This document shows positions 1-9,572 of a DNA stretch of 64,000 nucleotides, piece after piece. A program made the translations under genes and the position numbers. This DNA is from Brevundimonas sp. GTDB taxonomy: Bacteria > Pseudomonadota > Alphaproteobacteria > Caulobacterales > Caulobacteraceae. Where the stretch lies: NCBI RefSeq assembly GCF_027484365.1, contig NZ_JAIXTC010000021.1, positions 1-64,000 on the forward strand, read 5' to 3'. The notes under the pieces are model-generated. The model saw only the letters and a list, made by a program, of their open reading frames with translations. It did not search any database and was not told the DNA's origin. Positions within the stretch are counted from its first letter, which is position 1. Each line of letters begins with the position of its first letter.

Positions 1-800
1 CGGTGACCGTAAAGGTCGCCGTCGCCGAGGTCGCGGTGGGCGTACCCGTGATCTGACCGTTCGTGGTGTCGAAGGCCAGTCCCGCGGGCAGTCCCGGCGA
101 CACGGCGTAGCTCAGCGTCCCTGTTCCGCCCGCGGCGGTGACGGGGGTGAAGGCGGTCGCCGCCACGCCCTGTGTCAGGATCCGCGACGCCACCGCCTGG
201 ACGGTATCCAGCGCCCCGTTGACGGTCAGGCTGAAGGTCTTGGACGAGGTCTGGGCCACAGGCGACGTCTGGTCCGTGACTGTGACGGTATAGGTGGTCG
301 CCGCCGAGGCGGAAGTCGGCGTGCCGGTAATCTGGCCGGTGGTGGTGCTGAACGTCAGCCCCGCTGGAAGTCCAGGCGATACGGCGTAGCTCAGCGTCCC
401 CGTGCCGCCGCCGGCGGTCACCGGGGTGAAGGCGGTGATGGCGGACCCCACAGTCGCCGTGCTGGATGCGACGGCCTGCGTGGTGTTCAGCGGCGGCGCC
501 GCCGGCGGATCGACCGTCAGGCTGAAGGTCTTGGACGAGGTTTGCGCGGTCGGCGTCGTCTGGTCGGTCACCGTGACCGTATAGGTGGTCGTGGCGGAGG
601 CGGACGCCGCCGTGCCGGTGATCTGGCCCGTGGTGGTGCTGAACGACAGACCCGCCGGGAGGCCCGGCGATATGGCATAGGACAGGACGCCCAGACCGCC
701 GCTTCCGGTCACCGGCGTGAAGGGGGTGATCGCCGCGCCGACGCTCACAGTCCGGGACGCCACCGCCTGGGTCGTGGTCAGGGTCGTGTCGGAGAACACA
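1..800 (-). repeat. Tandem Ig-like coding repeats, period about 279-291 bp
   Basis: 'gtcaggctgaaggtcttggacgagg' at ~225 and ~516; 'ataggtggtc' at 290 and 581 (291 bp apart), with a related copy near base 11. Confidence 0.75.
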
Positions 801-2791
801 TAGGCCGCGCCACTGGAAGACCCGGCATCGTCGCGGGTGATGGCGCCGGTCGCGATCGAGACCCCGTCAATGCTCACGCTACTGCCCAGCCGGTCGCGAT
901 CAATGGCGTCGCTGGCGGTCAGGATCTGCTGTTCGGTCCAGACGCCCCCGGCGCGCGTGAAGACGAAGACCGCCCCCCGGGTGATGCCACCGGCAGGATT
1001 GGTCGGAGCCCCGATCGCCGCCGTGTCGCCCTGCACGGCGAGCGCATAGCCGAAGTTGGCGTTGTCCGCCACGCTGCTGGGTTGCAGTCGAGCCTGCTGG
1101 GACCAGGTCGTTCCGGAGCGGGTGAAGACATAGGCCGTGCCGCGAGCGGCTCCCCCTGCCTCGGCGAAGGGCGCGCCGACGACGACAGTGTCGCCGGACG
1201 CGGCGACGAAATAGCCGAAGCGATCGTCAGCATTGGCGTCGCTGGCCTTCAGCTTGGCCTGCTGGGTCCAGATCGTTCCGGAGCGTGTGAAGACATAGGC
1301 CGCGCCGGAGAGAGAACCGAGGGAGTCTTCGGAATAGGCGCCCGCGATGACCGTATCTCCGGAAATGGCGACCGAATAGCCGAGGTTGTCGCTGGCCAGT
1401 CGGTCAGCGGCCGTCAGTTCAGCCTGCTGGGACCAGACGCCCCCAGACCGGGTGAAGACATAGACGGAGCCGCTGTTGTTTACCCCGCCGTCATCGGCCT
1501 GGTGGGCACCGACGACCAGGGTGTCGCCGTCAATATCGAGGTTAATGCCAAAGCGGTCGGTGCCGGTCGCGTCGGTGTTGACCAGCTTGGCCTGCTGCGT
1601 CCAGGTCGTGCCCGACCGCGTGAAGACGTAAACCGCACCGGAGTTGCGGCCACTGGTGATCCTCCCTATGGCGCCGACCGCCACGGTGTCCCCCGATATG
1701 GCGATCGACGTGCCCAGGGCGTCGTTGAGCTCGGGGGCTTCCGCCGGCACCAGCCTCGCCTGCTGGCTCCACACGCCTCCGGATTTCACGAAGACATAGG
1801 CGGCGCCGGTGTCAGTGACCGTGCCGCTTTCGTCCTTCCCGTTGGCCCCGACGACCACGGTGGATCCGGAAATGTCGATCGAATAGCCGAACTGATCGAT
1901 CGCCGCCGCATCGCTGGCGTTCAGGCGGGCGGCCTGGGTGAAGGTCGGGTCCACGATGATGGGATAGACGGCGTCTCGGGCGTCTACATCCACGGTGATC
2001 GTGTCGCCCAGGCCGCGCATGGCGGCAGGCAGTTTGCGCCCCGTGGCGTCCTTGACGATCAGGCCCGCGTAGCGAAGGCGGGCGCTCTTGTCCGCGTTGT
2101 TCAGGCGGATGTCATCGCCGTCCTGCTCGGCGATGAAGCCCCCGCCGACCTCCATCATGAATCTCAGGCTTTCGCTGGCCCCATCCGGCGCTTCCGCCAC
2201 GTCGAAGCCCTGTTCGATTCCGCCGGGGCGATTGATGTACCACTCGGTGACGTTTCCGCGCCGGAACTCGACGCGCTCGCCATTTTGAACGGGAGAAGCC
2301 GTCGACAACGGCTCGAGCGACTCGGGCGCGCCATAGGCCGCGAGACGAACCGGCAGGCGCCAGTCCCTATCCTTGCCCCCCGCAAGAGCGAAGCCGTCCT
2401 CATTGAAATGAGCGACATAGTCCTGTCGGGGGTTGGCCGCCCGTAGCGCGGTGGAGGCTGCGTCAGGGCGATCAGCTACAGGCGTCGGCGTGTAGATCGC
2501 CTCGGCCAACAGTCCCTCGATCTGCGCCCTGTCAGAGGATGACAGCGCGTCGCCGCCCGCCAGGCGGACGGCCGGCCGGTCAAGCTTTTCCGACGGAGAA
2601 GGCGTCGGTCGTTCTGTCGTCGGGCTGGAATTCGCGGCTGTCGAAAACAGGACGCCGGACGCGGGAATGGCGGCCGGCTCGACCCTCGCCTCTTGAGGCA
2701 GTGCGGTGGCCAGAGCGATTGCAAGCGCGAAAGCTGCAAGCCCTCCGACAGCGGTGACGAGACGGACCTTGACCACTGAAAGAGGCAACAT
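1..2791 (-). CDS. Large secreted repeat protein with FG-GAP-like and putative Ig (He_PIG-like) repeats; 5' part only, continues past the left edge
   Basis: The minus strand reads open from ATG at 2791 (MLPLSVVKVRLVTAVGGLAAFALAIALATALPQEARVEPA..., signal-like). It continues with VFTRSGTxWxQQAxL...VAxxGDTVVVGAP repeats and then AVSPGLPAGLxFSTTTGQITGTPTSASATTTYTVTVTDQ repeats. No stop before base 1. Confidence 0.8.
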   Translation of the reverse strand, partial: MLPLSVVKVRLVTAVGGLAAFALAIALATALPQEARVEPAAIPASGVLFSTAANSSPTTERPTPSPSEKLDRPAVRLAGGDALSSSDRAQIEGLLAEAIYTPTPVADRPDAASTALRAANPRQDYVAHFNEDGFALAGGKDRDWRLPVRLAAYGAPESLEPLSTASPVQNGERVEFRRGNVTEWYINRPGGIEQGFDVAEAPDGASESLRFMMEVGGGFIAEQDGDDIRLNNADKSARLRYAGLIVKDATGRKLPAAMRGLGDTITVDVDARDAVYPIIVDPTFTQAARLNASDAAAIDQFGYSIDISGSTVVVGANGKDESGTVTDTGAAYVFVKSGGVWSQQARLVPAEAPELNDALGTSIAISGDTVAVGAIGRITSGRNSGAVYVFTRSGTTWTQQAKLVNTDATGTDRFGINLDIDGDTLVVGAHQADDGGVNNSGSVYVFTRSGGVWSQQAELTAADRLASDNLGYSVAISGDTVIAGAYSEDSLGSLSGAAYVFTRSGTIWTQQAKLKASDANADDRFGYFVAASGDTVVVGAPFAEAGGAARGTAYVFTRSGTTWSQQARLQPSSVADNANFGYALAVQGDTAAIGAPTNPAGGITRGAVFVFTRAGGVWTEQQILTASDAIDRDRLGSSVSIDGVSIATGAITRDDAGSSSGAAYVFSDTTLTTTQAVASRTVSVGAAITPFTPVTGSGGLGVLSYAISPGLPAGLSFSTTTGQITGTAASASATTTYTVTVTDQTTPTAQTSSKTFSLTVDPPAAPPLNTTQAVASSTATVGSAITAFTPVTAGGGTGTLSYAVSPGLPAGLTFSTTTGQITGTPTSASAATTYTVTVTDQTSPVAQTSSKTFSLTVNGALDTVQAVASRILTQGVAATAFTPVTAAGGTGTLSYAVSPGLPAGLAFDTTNGQITGTPTATSATATFTVT
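900..1980 (-). repeat. Tandem FG-GAP-like coding repeats, period about 165 bp (55 aa)
   Basis: The 'cctgctgg..ccag' and 'gtgaagacataggc' segments recur around 1100, 1265, 1430, 1595 and 1760. Confidence 0.7.
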
Positions 2792-3471
2792 GAACGAGTT
2801 CCACCGAACGCGCTTTGCGCGAACCCGCGTATGGAGGCCGAAACGTCAGCGTCGGCGCAATGCTGCGGCAAGAATTCGCAATCGCGGCCAAACTCTTTGA
2901 TGGGCTCGACGTCTTCACCGGACAGCTCACCGATTACATCAGCGTTAGTGCCGTCAGCTCAGTCCAACAGCGCACAACAGATGAGAACCGACACAAATTC
3001 GGGAAGCGAACTCGTATGTCGGCGCAGGCGTCTTTCGACCCTGATGAACTTATCGTACCTGAGATCGCTTGATCAGATGTTCCTTCGGCGCTTGTAGTTT
3101 ATCAACGATTAAACAACAGACGGTATAGCGCCGAAACTGATTAACTCTGTATCCATGCGCTCACTGCCAATGCTTCGCCACCCGCTCCGAGGCGTCGGCG
3201 ATGCGGCGGAGCGGGCCGCTTGCCTTTGAGGATGCCGACGACTTACGGACCGAACCTGATGGTCCAGCATCGGATTGTTCCATCGCTCAGGTCGCGGAAA
3301 CGGACCGTGAAACGGCATGGAGCCGCTCCCCCACCCCGGCGGATGACGCCTGAACGAGCGCGGCGGCACGGCGCCAGCCTCCCCTGACGCCGCCCCCCCC
3401 CCGGCCAGCCTCAACCGGTGACCCGTTCGCGCCGGACCGAAAGAAGCTTCGTGGCGCCCAACAGATCGGGT

Positions 3472-4536
3472 TTATCGCCCGTCCTTGCCGTAGCCGGTCT
3501 TGATCCAGGAATAGAGCATCGAGCCGCCAATCAGGCCCAGGGTCGCGATCAGCGACCACTGCGGCTCGAGATAGGGCACCAGCGCCTCGCCAGTCAGGTC
3601 CTTCCAGGCCTTGTAGAGGCCGAAGTTCCAGATGATCTTGACCCCGATCAGGACCAGCACCATCGACAATCCGTACTTCAGATACTTGAAGCGGGCGACG
3701 GCTTCGGCGAGCATGAAGTACATCGACCGCAGGCCCAGGATCGCGAAGATGTTGGATGTGTAGACGATGAAGGGGTCTTTCGTGACGGCGAAGATCGCGG
3801 GCACGGAATCGACCGCGAAGATGACGTCGACCACCTCGACCATGACCAGGGCCAGGAACAGCGGGGTCGCGAACAGGACCAGCCGCCCCGTACCTTTGGG
3901 ATCGGGCTTTTTGACGAAGAAGTTGTGGTTGTCGATGGTGTCGGTGATCCGCATCCGTTTCCTGAGGATTTTCAGGACGGGGTTCTGATTGAGATCCATC
4001 TCGTGGTCGCCGCCAAAGATCATCTTCCAGCCTGTGAAGATCAGGAAGGCGGCAAAAATGAACAGCACCCAGGTGAACTCGTTCACGATCGCAGCACCGA
4101 GCGATATAAAGATCGCCCTGAAGACGATCGCACCCATAATCCCCCAGAACAGCACACGGTGCTGATACTGGCGGGGCACCGCGAAGAAGGTGAAGATCAT
4201 CCCGATGACGAAGATGTTGTCGAACGCCAGCGCCGTTTCGAGCAGATAGCCCGTAAAGTATTGAAGCACGGCCTGCTGGTTGAGATTCTCAGCGCTCATA
4301 TAGTAGCGCGGATCGGGCTCATAGACGAAGTAGACATAGGCCCCGAACGCGATGGCGATCGAGGCGAAGGACGCCCACATGGCCGCCGATTTTTTGGCCG
4401 AAACGACCCCGTCCTTGCTGTTCACGACCCCGAGGTCGATCCACAGCAGAAAGCCTATAAAGGCCAGGAAGGCGATCCAGAGCCAGATCGGCTGACCGAC
4501 ATAGGTGGACGCAATAAATGGAAGGGACTCAAGCAT
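3472..4536 (-). CDS. TerC family integral membrane protein
   Basis: MLESLPFIAS...WIDLGVVNSKDG...LAFDNIFVIGMIFTFF...VVDVIFAVDSVPAIFAVTKDPFIVYTSNIFAILGLRSMYF. Longer start at 4596 is possible; internal Met preferred. Confidence 0.92.
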   Translation of the reverse strand: MLESLPFIASTYVGQPIWLWIAFLAFIGFLLWIDLGVVNSKDGVVSAKKSAAMWASFASIAIAFGAYVYFVYEPDPRYYMSAENLNQQAVLQYFTGYLLETALAFDNIFVIGMIFTFFAVPRQYQHRVLFWGIMGAIVFRAIFISLGAAIVNEFTWVLFIFAAFLIFTGWKMIFGGDHEMDLNQNPVLKILRKRMRITDTIDNHNFFVKKPDPKGTGRLVLFATPLFLALVMVEVVDVIFAVDSVPAIFAVTKDPFIVYTSNIFAILGLRSMYFMLAEAVARFKYLKYGLSMVLVLIGVKIIWNFGLYKAWKDLTGEALVPYLEPQWSLIATLGLIGGSMLYSWIKTGYGKDGR

Positions 4537-4554
4537 CCCGCACCCCCGAATTTT

Positions 4555-4575
4555 GAAAAGGTGCTGCGTTGCACC
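4555..4575 (-). promoter_or_regulatory. Leader hairpin upstream of the TerC gene (GGTGC-AACGCA-GCACC-TTTT)
   Basis: Perfect 5-bp inverted repeat followed by a short T run on the minus strand, just before the preferred TerC start. Confidence 0.3.
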
Positions 4576-5034
4576 ATCCATGCGGGGATCCGACATCGCA
4601 GCCGACGCCTCGGCTGCCAGAGGGGCCCGGACCCGTGGAGGGGCCGGTAATGAAGTCAGAGCTTCGCCGCGTCAACACCTACTTTAGCGCACGACATGTT
4701 ATGGTAAGCGTTTTTGTTCGCCTGTCAGTTTATTGCGGTCGTCGCGGCGCACCATCTCTTGTGCATCTGCGCATCAGTATTTTCAGGCTGATCCGGCGAT
4801 TGATCCGATACGCACATAATACTTATTCATTCGCCGCATAAGAATTTGTTATTGGCGGATTTTGCGGATCCAGAGCATCTTGTCTATGCGGCCCGGGCCC
4901 CTCTGACGATCGATGGCGATCGTGATGTCGGACCGCATCGGGTGCGCTCGATGACGGGGTCCGGCTTTTGTTTCCCCCCAATCGAACCGACGACTTCGTC
5001 GTCGAGCGCTCCCCTTCAGAGAAGGAGAGGCTCC

Positions 5035-5220
5035 ATGTCTAACGTGTTGGCGCATCGGCTACGGGGATTTCATTCCCTGCTCGAGATGGCGTTGAAGGAC
5101 GAGCGGGCGCGACCGCGCCCCGATGATCGCACCATTGCGGGCATCAAGAAGAAGAAGCTCGCCATCAAGGACCGGCTCGCCGTCTTTGATGGTCGTCAGA
5201 CGCCGACTGCGTCGCGCTAG
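5035..5220 (+). CDS. YdcH/DUF465-like small protein
   Basis: 61 aa MSNVLAHRLRGFHSLLEMALKDERARPRPDDRTIAGIKKKKLAIKDRLAVF; IKKKKLxIKDRL pattern of the YdcH family; AGAAGGAGAGG upstream. Confidence 0.65.
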   Translation: MSNVLAHRLRGFHSLLEMALKDERARPRPDDRTIAGIKKKKLAIKDRLAVFDGRQTPTASR

Positions 5221-5317
5221 TCGCCGAAGGGGTCGGCGGCCACCCCGATCGCCGACCCCGATCGTCCCCGACATCAACATGCGTCGCCGCCCGCCGGCGA
5301 CCAGACGTGAGGTTCTT

Positions 5318-5788
5318 ATGCCCAGATCAAACAGACTGCTTCAACGACGCGCTTCGATCGACCCGGACGACGTCTGGACCCCCGGCGACATCGTCCAGAT
5401 GGACGCCGTCGTGGCAGGCTGCGCCATGGTGGCCCAGGCCGACGGCTGGGTCACGCCGGAGGAACGCAAGGGCATGATCGATCGAATGCGCAACTCCCCC
5501 ACCATCGCCTTCTTTGGCGTCGACGACGTGCTTGTCCTGTTCGAGGCGCTGAACCTGCGCTTCGAACGGGATCCGGATGATGGCGAGGCGACGGCGGAGG
5601 TGGCCGTCTCACGCCTGCGCGGCCAGTCCGGAGCCTCTCGCGCGCTGATAGAAGCCGCCTGTCTGGTCGCCGAGGCGGACGGGGGCGTTGATGCCGAGGA
5701 GCGGGCGGTGATCTTGCGGCTTTGTACGCTCCTCGACCTTGATCCGGCGTCGTTCGACCTGCTGCCGCGTGAAGGAGGGCCACGATGA
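5318..5788 (+). CDS. TerB family tellurite resistance-like protein
   Basis: ...DAVVAGCAMVAQADGWVTPEERKGMI...AACLVAEADGGVDAEERAVILRLCTLLDLDPASFD; paired TerB acidic motifs. Confidence 0.85.
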   Translation: MPRSNRLLQRRASIDPDDVWTPGDIVQMDAVVAGCAMVAQADGWVTPEERKGMIDRMRNSPTIAFFGVDDVLVLFEALNLRFERDPDDGEATAEVAVSRLRGQSGASRALIEAACLVAEADGGVDAEERAVILRLCTLLDLDPASFDLLPREGGPR

Positions 5789-5970
5789 GGGTCGGCACAT
5801 CCTCGAATCCCGCTGCATACGCCTGGGCCCTGCAGCTCACCCAAATGACCGGTCGCGTGGCGTCGCATCAGAGCACGCCCACCGATCGTCCCGTCGATCC
5901 GCCGAAGGCCATCAGCGATGACGCCGCGATCCGCAGACCCAGCCGCCATACCTTCGACATCCGGGTCTGA
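5785..5970 (+). CDS. Small hypothetical protein, translationally coupled to terB-like gene
   Basis: ATGA overlap with the preceding stop; 61 aa; no family recognised. Confidence 0.35.
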   Translation: MRVGTSSNPAAYAWALQLTQMTGRVASHQSTPTDRPVDPPKAISDDAAIRRPSRHTFDIRV

Positions 5971-6061
5971 CCGCGCGTCAGGGCCGGGCGAGCTGTCCGT
6001 CATCCGTAATGTCGCACACCCGGTTCCACGCCATGCCCCTGAAGGCGGGGGTCACGGCATC

Positions 6062-6322
6062 TGACCTGCCCCCTTCCTGATCCCTCGGTTTGAGTGAGCG
6101 TCCGTCAACCTCAAGGAGACGGAGATGAAGAAGAGCAGGTTCGCCGCGGCGCAGTTCATCGGCGTGCTTCGGGAGCAGGAGGCCGGCAGCCCGACGGCGG
6201 AGGTCTGCCGGCGGCACGGGATCAGCGAGCAGACCTTCTATCGGTGGAAGGCCAGATACAGCGGCATGAGCGTCCCGGACGCCCAGAAGCTGAAGGCGCT
6301 GGAGGACGAGAACCGGCGGCTC
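6062..6322 (+). mobile_element. Truncated IS3-family element: left end plus 5' part of orfA
   Basis: TGACCTGCCCCC IS3-like terminus at 6062, then orfA start [66 protein letters not shown], cut off at the MFS stop codon. Confidence 0.8.
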
Positions 6323-6355
6323 AGGCGTGGATGTCCACGTCCTTGCCTTCCCTGA
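6125..6355 (+). pseudogene. IS3-family transposase OrfA remnant
   Basis: HTH region and ...KLKALEDENRRL retained; the last ~10 codons read into adjacent non-IS DNA. Confidence 0.8.
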
Positions 6356-7982
6356 CCAGCAGGAAGCCCAGCGCCGCTGTCGCGATGGCGATGACGATCG
6401 GATACCAGAGGCCGTAGTAGATGTTGCCCGTGGCGGCGACCATGGCGAAGGCCGTGGTCGGCAGGAAGCCGCCGAACCAGCCGTTGCCGATGTGATAGGG
6501 CAGCGACATCGAGGTGTAGCGGATGTTGGTCGGGAACATCTCAACCAGGGCCGCCGCGATCGGGCCGTAGACCATGGTCACATAGAAGACGAGCACGAAC
6601 AGGATCGCGATGACCAGCGGCTTGTTCACAAGGGCGCTGTCAGCCTTGGCAGGATAGCCGGCGGCCTTGAGGGCCTCGCCCAACCCCTTTTCCCAGTCTG
6701 TGCGGGCCGTCTTGAAATCGGCCGGAGGCATGGTCTCGCCGCGGAAGCTCTGAACGGTTGTTCCACCGATACGGACCTCGGCCACCGTCCCTGCGGGAGC
6801 GGCGACGTTTTCGTAGGTGACGCCCGCCTTGGCCAGCCAGGACTTGGCAAGGTCGCAGGACGTGTTGAACACCGTCTTGCCGATCGGGTCGAACTGGACC
6901 GAACAGTCGGCGGGGTCGGCATAGACCGAGACCGGAGCCGAAGCCGTGGCCGCCGCCAGTTGCGGATTGGCCGCGCCAGTCAGGGCATGGAATAGCGGGA
7001 AATAGGTCAGGGCCGCGATCAGGCAGCCGCCCAGTATGATCGGCTTCCGGCCGACCTTGTCCGACAGCCAGCCCCAGAAGACGAAGAAGGGGGTGGCCAG
7101 CAGCAGGGCCGCGGCGATCATCATATTGGCCAGCGCGCCATCGACCTTGAGCACACGCTCAAGGAAGAAAAGGGCGTAGAACTGGCCCGTGTACCAGACC
7201 ACAGCCTGACCGGCCGCCAAACCGACCAGGGCGATGAGCACCAGCTTCAGATTCGGCCATTTGCCGAAGGAGTCCTTCAGGGGGGTCTTCGACGCCTTGC
7301 CCTCGTCCTTCATGCGCTGGAAGGCGGGGCTCTCGGCCAGCTTCAGCCGGATCAGCAGCGACACGCCCAGCATCAGGATCGAGAGCAGGAAGGGAATGCG
7401 CCAGCCCCAGTCGAGGAAGGCCGCCTCCCCCACTGCGAACCGCACGCCGAGGATCACCAGCAACGAGATCATCAGCCCGGCCGTGGCCGTGATCTGGATG
7501 AAGGAGGTGTAGAAGCCGCGTTTGCCCGGAGGCGCATGCTCGGCGACATAGGTCGCGGCCCCGCCATACTCTCCGCCCAGGGCCAGCCCCTGGATCAGCC
7601 GCATCAGCACCAGGATGATCGGCGCGGCGATGCCGATGGCGGCGTAGTTGGGCAACAGACCGACCACGAAGGTCGACAGACCCATCAGCAACATGGTCAC
7701 GAGGAAGGTGTTCTTGCGCCCCCACAGGTCGCCCAGCCGCCCGAACACGATGGCCCCGAAAGGCCGCACCGCGAACCCGGCGGCAAACGCCATCAGGGCG
7801 AAGATATAGCCCGTCGTCTCGTTCACGCCCGAGAAGAACTGGGTCGTGATGATCGCGGCCAGGGAGCCGTACAGATAGAAGTCGTACCATTCGATCACCG
7901 TCCCGACCGACGAGGCCAGGATCACCAGCCGGTCGTCCTTGCCGATGCGGGTGTCGGGCGTTCCAGCACGGGTATCGGTCAT
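6321..7982 (-). CDS. MFS transporter, metabolite:H+ symporter (MHS) type
   Basis: MTDTRAGTPDTRIGKDDRLVILASSVGTVIEWYDFYLYGSLAAII...GRLGDLWGRKNTFL...QGLALGGEYGGAATYVAEHAPPGKRGF. About 130 aa hydrophilic insertion between late TM segments. Confidence 0.92.
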   Translation of the reverse strand: MTDTRAGTPDTRIGKDDRLVILASSVGTVIEWYDFYLYGSLAAIITTQFFSGVNETTGYIFALMAFAAGFAVRPFGAIVFGRLGDLWGRKNTFLVTMLLMGLSTFVVGLLPNYAAIGIAAPIILVLMRLIQGLALGGEYGGAATYVAEHAPPGKRGFYTSFIQITATAGLMISLLVILGVRFAVGEAAFLDWGWRIPFLLSILMLGVSLLIRLKLAESPAFQRMKDEGKASKTPLKDSFGKWPNLKLVLIALVGLAAGQAVVWYTGQFYALFFLERVLKVDGALANMMIAAALLLATPFFVFWGWLSDKVGRKPIILGGCLIAALTYFPLFHALTGAANPQLAAATASAPVSVYADPADCSVQFDPIGKTVFNTSCDLAKSWLAKAGVTYENVAAPAGTVAEVRIGGTTVQSFRGETMPPADFKTARTDWEKGLGEALKAAGYPAKADSALVNKPLVIAILFVLVFYVTMVYGPIAAALVEMFPTNIRYTSMSLPYHIGNGWFGGFLPTTAFAMVAATGNIYYGLWYPIVIAIATAALGFLLVREGKDVDIHA

Positions 7983-7987
7983 AAAGG

Positions 7988-8911
7988 TCAGCCTCGCGGT
8001 GAAGGTGGATTGGCGCTGGCAACGGCAGCGATGGCGATTGCGCCCAGAACGCCGGATCGACCACCAAGGCCGGGACCGACGAGATAGTCGGCGATGGCGT
8101 CGGCATCGTCCAGATGTTTGAGGTAGCCGCCCAGTTCCGGCTTCAGCCGGGCCCGCGCGCGATTCAGCAGGGCGGGCATGCCGCCGACGCCGCCGCCGAT
8201 GACGATGCGCTGGGGCGCGAGCACATAGGTCAGGCTCGCCGCCATCTGGGCCAGATATTCGGCGACCAGTTCCCAGACGGGATCGTCGCTCAAGAGGGTC
8301 TCTCCGGGACGGCCAATCCGCGCGGCGATGGCCGGACCGCTGATCAGACCCTCCAGGCAGCCGCCATGGAAGGGGCAGGCGCCCGCAAAGGGATCGCGCG
8401 CCGGATCGCGGCGCATCGGCAGATGCCCGGCTTCCGGATGCAGGACGCCGTGCACCAGCGCGCCGTTGGCGACAATGCCCATGCCGACCCCTGTCCCGAC
8501 CGTGACGTACACATGGTCGGACAGCCCCTGGCAGGCGCCCCATCGTCCTTCGGCCAAGGCCGCACCCCCGACGTCGGTCGCCAGGCCGATCGGCACGCCG
8601 AACCGTCTCAGGGGATCCAGAATGTCAGCCCCTGACCACCCCGCCTTGGGGGTCGCCAGGATGCGCCCAAAATCGGCATTCGTCCGGTCGAGCCCGACCG
8701 GGCCGAAACTGGCCACGCCGATGGTGTCAAAGCCCTGTTCGGAGAACCCCGCTTCGAGAACCGCCTCCACCCGTCGCAGGGTCTCGGCCGGGGTCGTGGT
8801 CGCAATGCGGATCGGCTCGGACAGGTCGCCCGGCCCCTGACCGAAGGCGACCACGACCTTGGTGCCCCCGAACTCAATTCCCGCAAATCTCCTCATTGGG
8901 CGGCAACCCAC
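7988..8911 (-). CDS. ROK family sugar kinase (fructokinase-like)
   Basis: [18 protein letters not shown]...[37 protein letters not shown]...[20 protein letters not shown] zinc-site CxxHxxCxE-like. Confidence 0.92.
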   Translation of the reverse strand: MGCRPMRRFAGIEFGGTKVVVAFGQGPGDLSEPIRIATTTPAETLRRVEAVLEAGFSEQGFDTIGVASFGPVGLDRTNADFGRILATPKAGWSGADILDPLRRFGVPIGLATDVGGAALAEGRWGACQGLSDHVYVTVGTGVGMGIVANGALVHGVLHPEAGHLPMRRDPARDPFAGACPFHGGCLEGLISGPAIAARIGRPGETLLSDDPVWELVAEYLAQMAASLTYVLAPQRIVIGGGVGGMPALLNRARARLKPELGGYLKHLDDADAIADYLVGPGLGGRSGVLGAIAIAAVASANPPSPRG

Positions 8912-8953
8912 CAGAAGACCTCTTAGGGCGCAAGACGGAGCGGACCCGGCGAG

Positions 8954-9142
8954 GTGTCAGTGATCGGGTTCGACGACCTGCCCTTCGCCGAACATGCCCA
9001 TCCTCGCCTGACCACGGTTCACCAGGACCTGAAGCGCGGAGCTGCCGCCCTCGTGGAATTCCTCTTCCGCCAACTGGACGGCGAAGAGACCTCATCGGCG
9101 ATTCTTCCGGTCACGATCATCGGACTGGAATCGTCCGTCTGA
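8954..9142 (+). pseudogene. LacI-family transcriptional regulator, C-terminal remnant
   Basis: MSVIGFDDLPFAEHAHPRLTTVHQDLKRGAAALVEFLFRQLDGEETSSAILPVTII matches the LacI C-terminal effector domain; no HTH or N-terminal part upstream. Confidence 0.8.
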
Positions 9143-9572
9143 CGGAACTTGTGAATAGCTGAGCCGGCGTCCGGCACCTGACCTAGTGCCGTCAGATCAA
9201 CTTCGGCCTGACTTCAGGCAGGCCCCCTCGCCCGCCCATGGCACAGCTGCGTTCCACGCTTGACGTGCCGCTGATCAGAACAGCTTCATCCCTGGTCGGG
9301 AGCCCAAACGCCGCTGCATGCAGCAGGTGCTGTAGTCGGCGGCGGGTGCGGGCAGGAACCGCTGCTCCGGAAGCTGAGACGTGTGAACTCGGCTCCCGCC
9401 GGTGAATCGGTCGATGCGATTTCTCAATCCGGTCGTTTTCTCTGAGCCGACCTGGGTGGTGCAACGCGGTGAGACCGGATGCATCACCGCAAAGACATGG
9501 GTTCCAAATGCGTCACCGCATCTACGCCACCCGAGACTCTGACGGGCCGGCCCGCGGTGGACCTTGTCGCCT

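Noticed and set aside
542-2446. 634-aa plus-strand ORF
   Set aside because: Antisense to the Ig/FG-GAP repeat gene; low-complexity Arg/Gly/Asp-rich translation typical of GC-rich shadow frames.
4536-4860. yybP-ykoY manganese riboswitch before TerC
   Set aside because: Expected by family association, but I could not find the conserved core by eye; left as a test, not a call.
6605-6990. Large insertion in the MFS transporter as a novel domain
   Set aside because: Similar extracytoplasmic insertions occur in other MHS-type transporters; not evidence of novelty.
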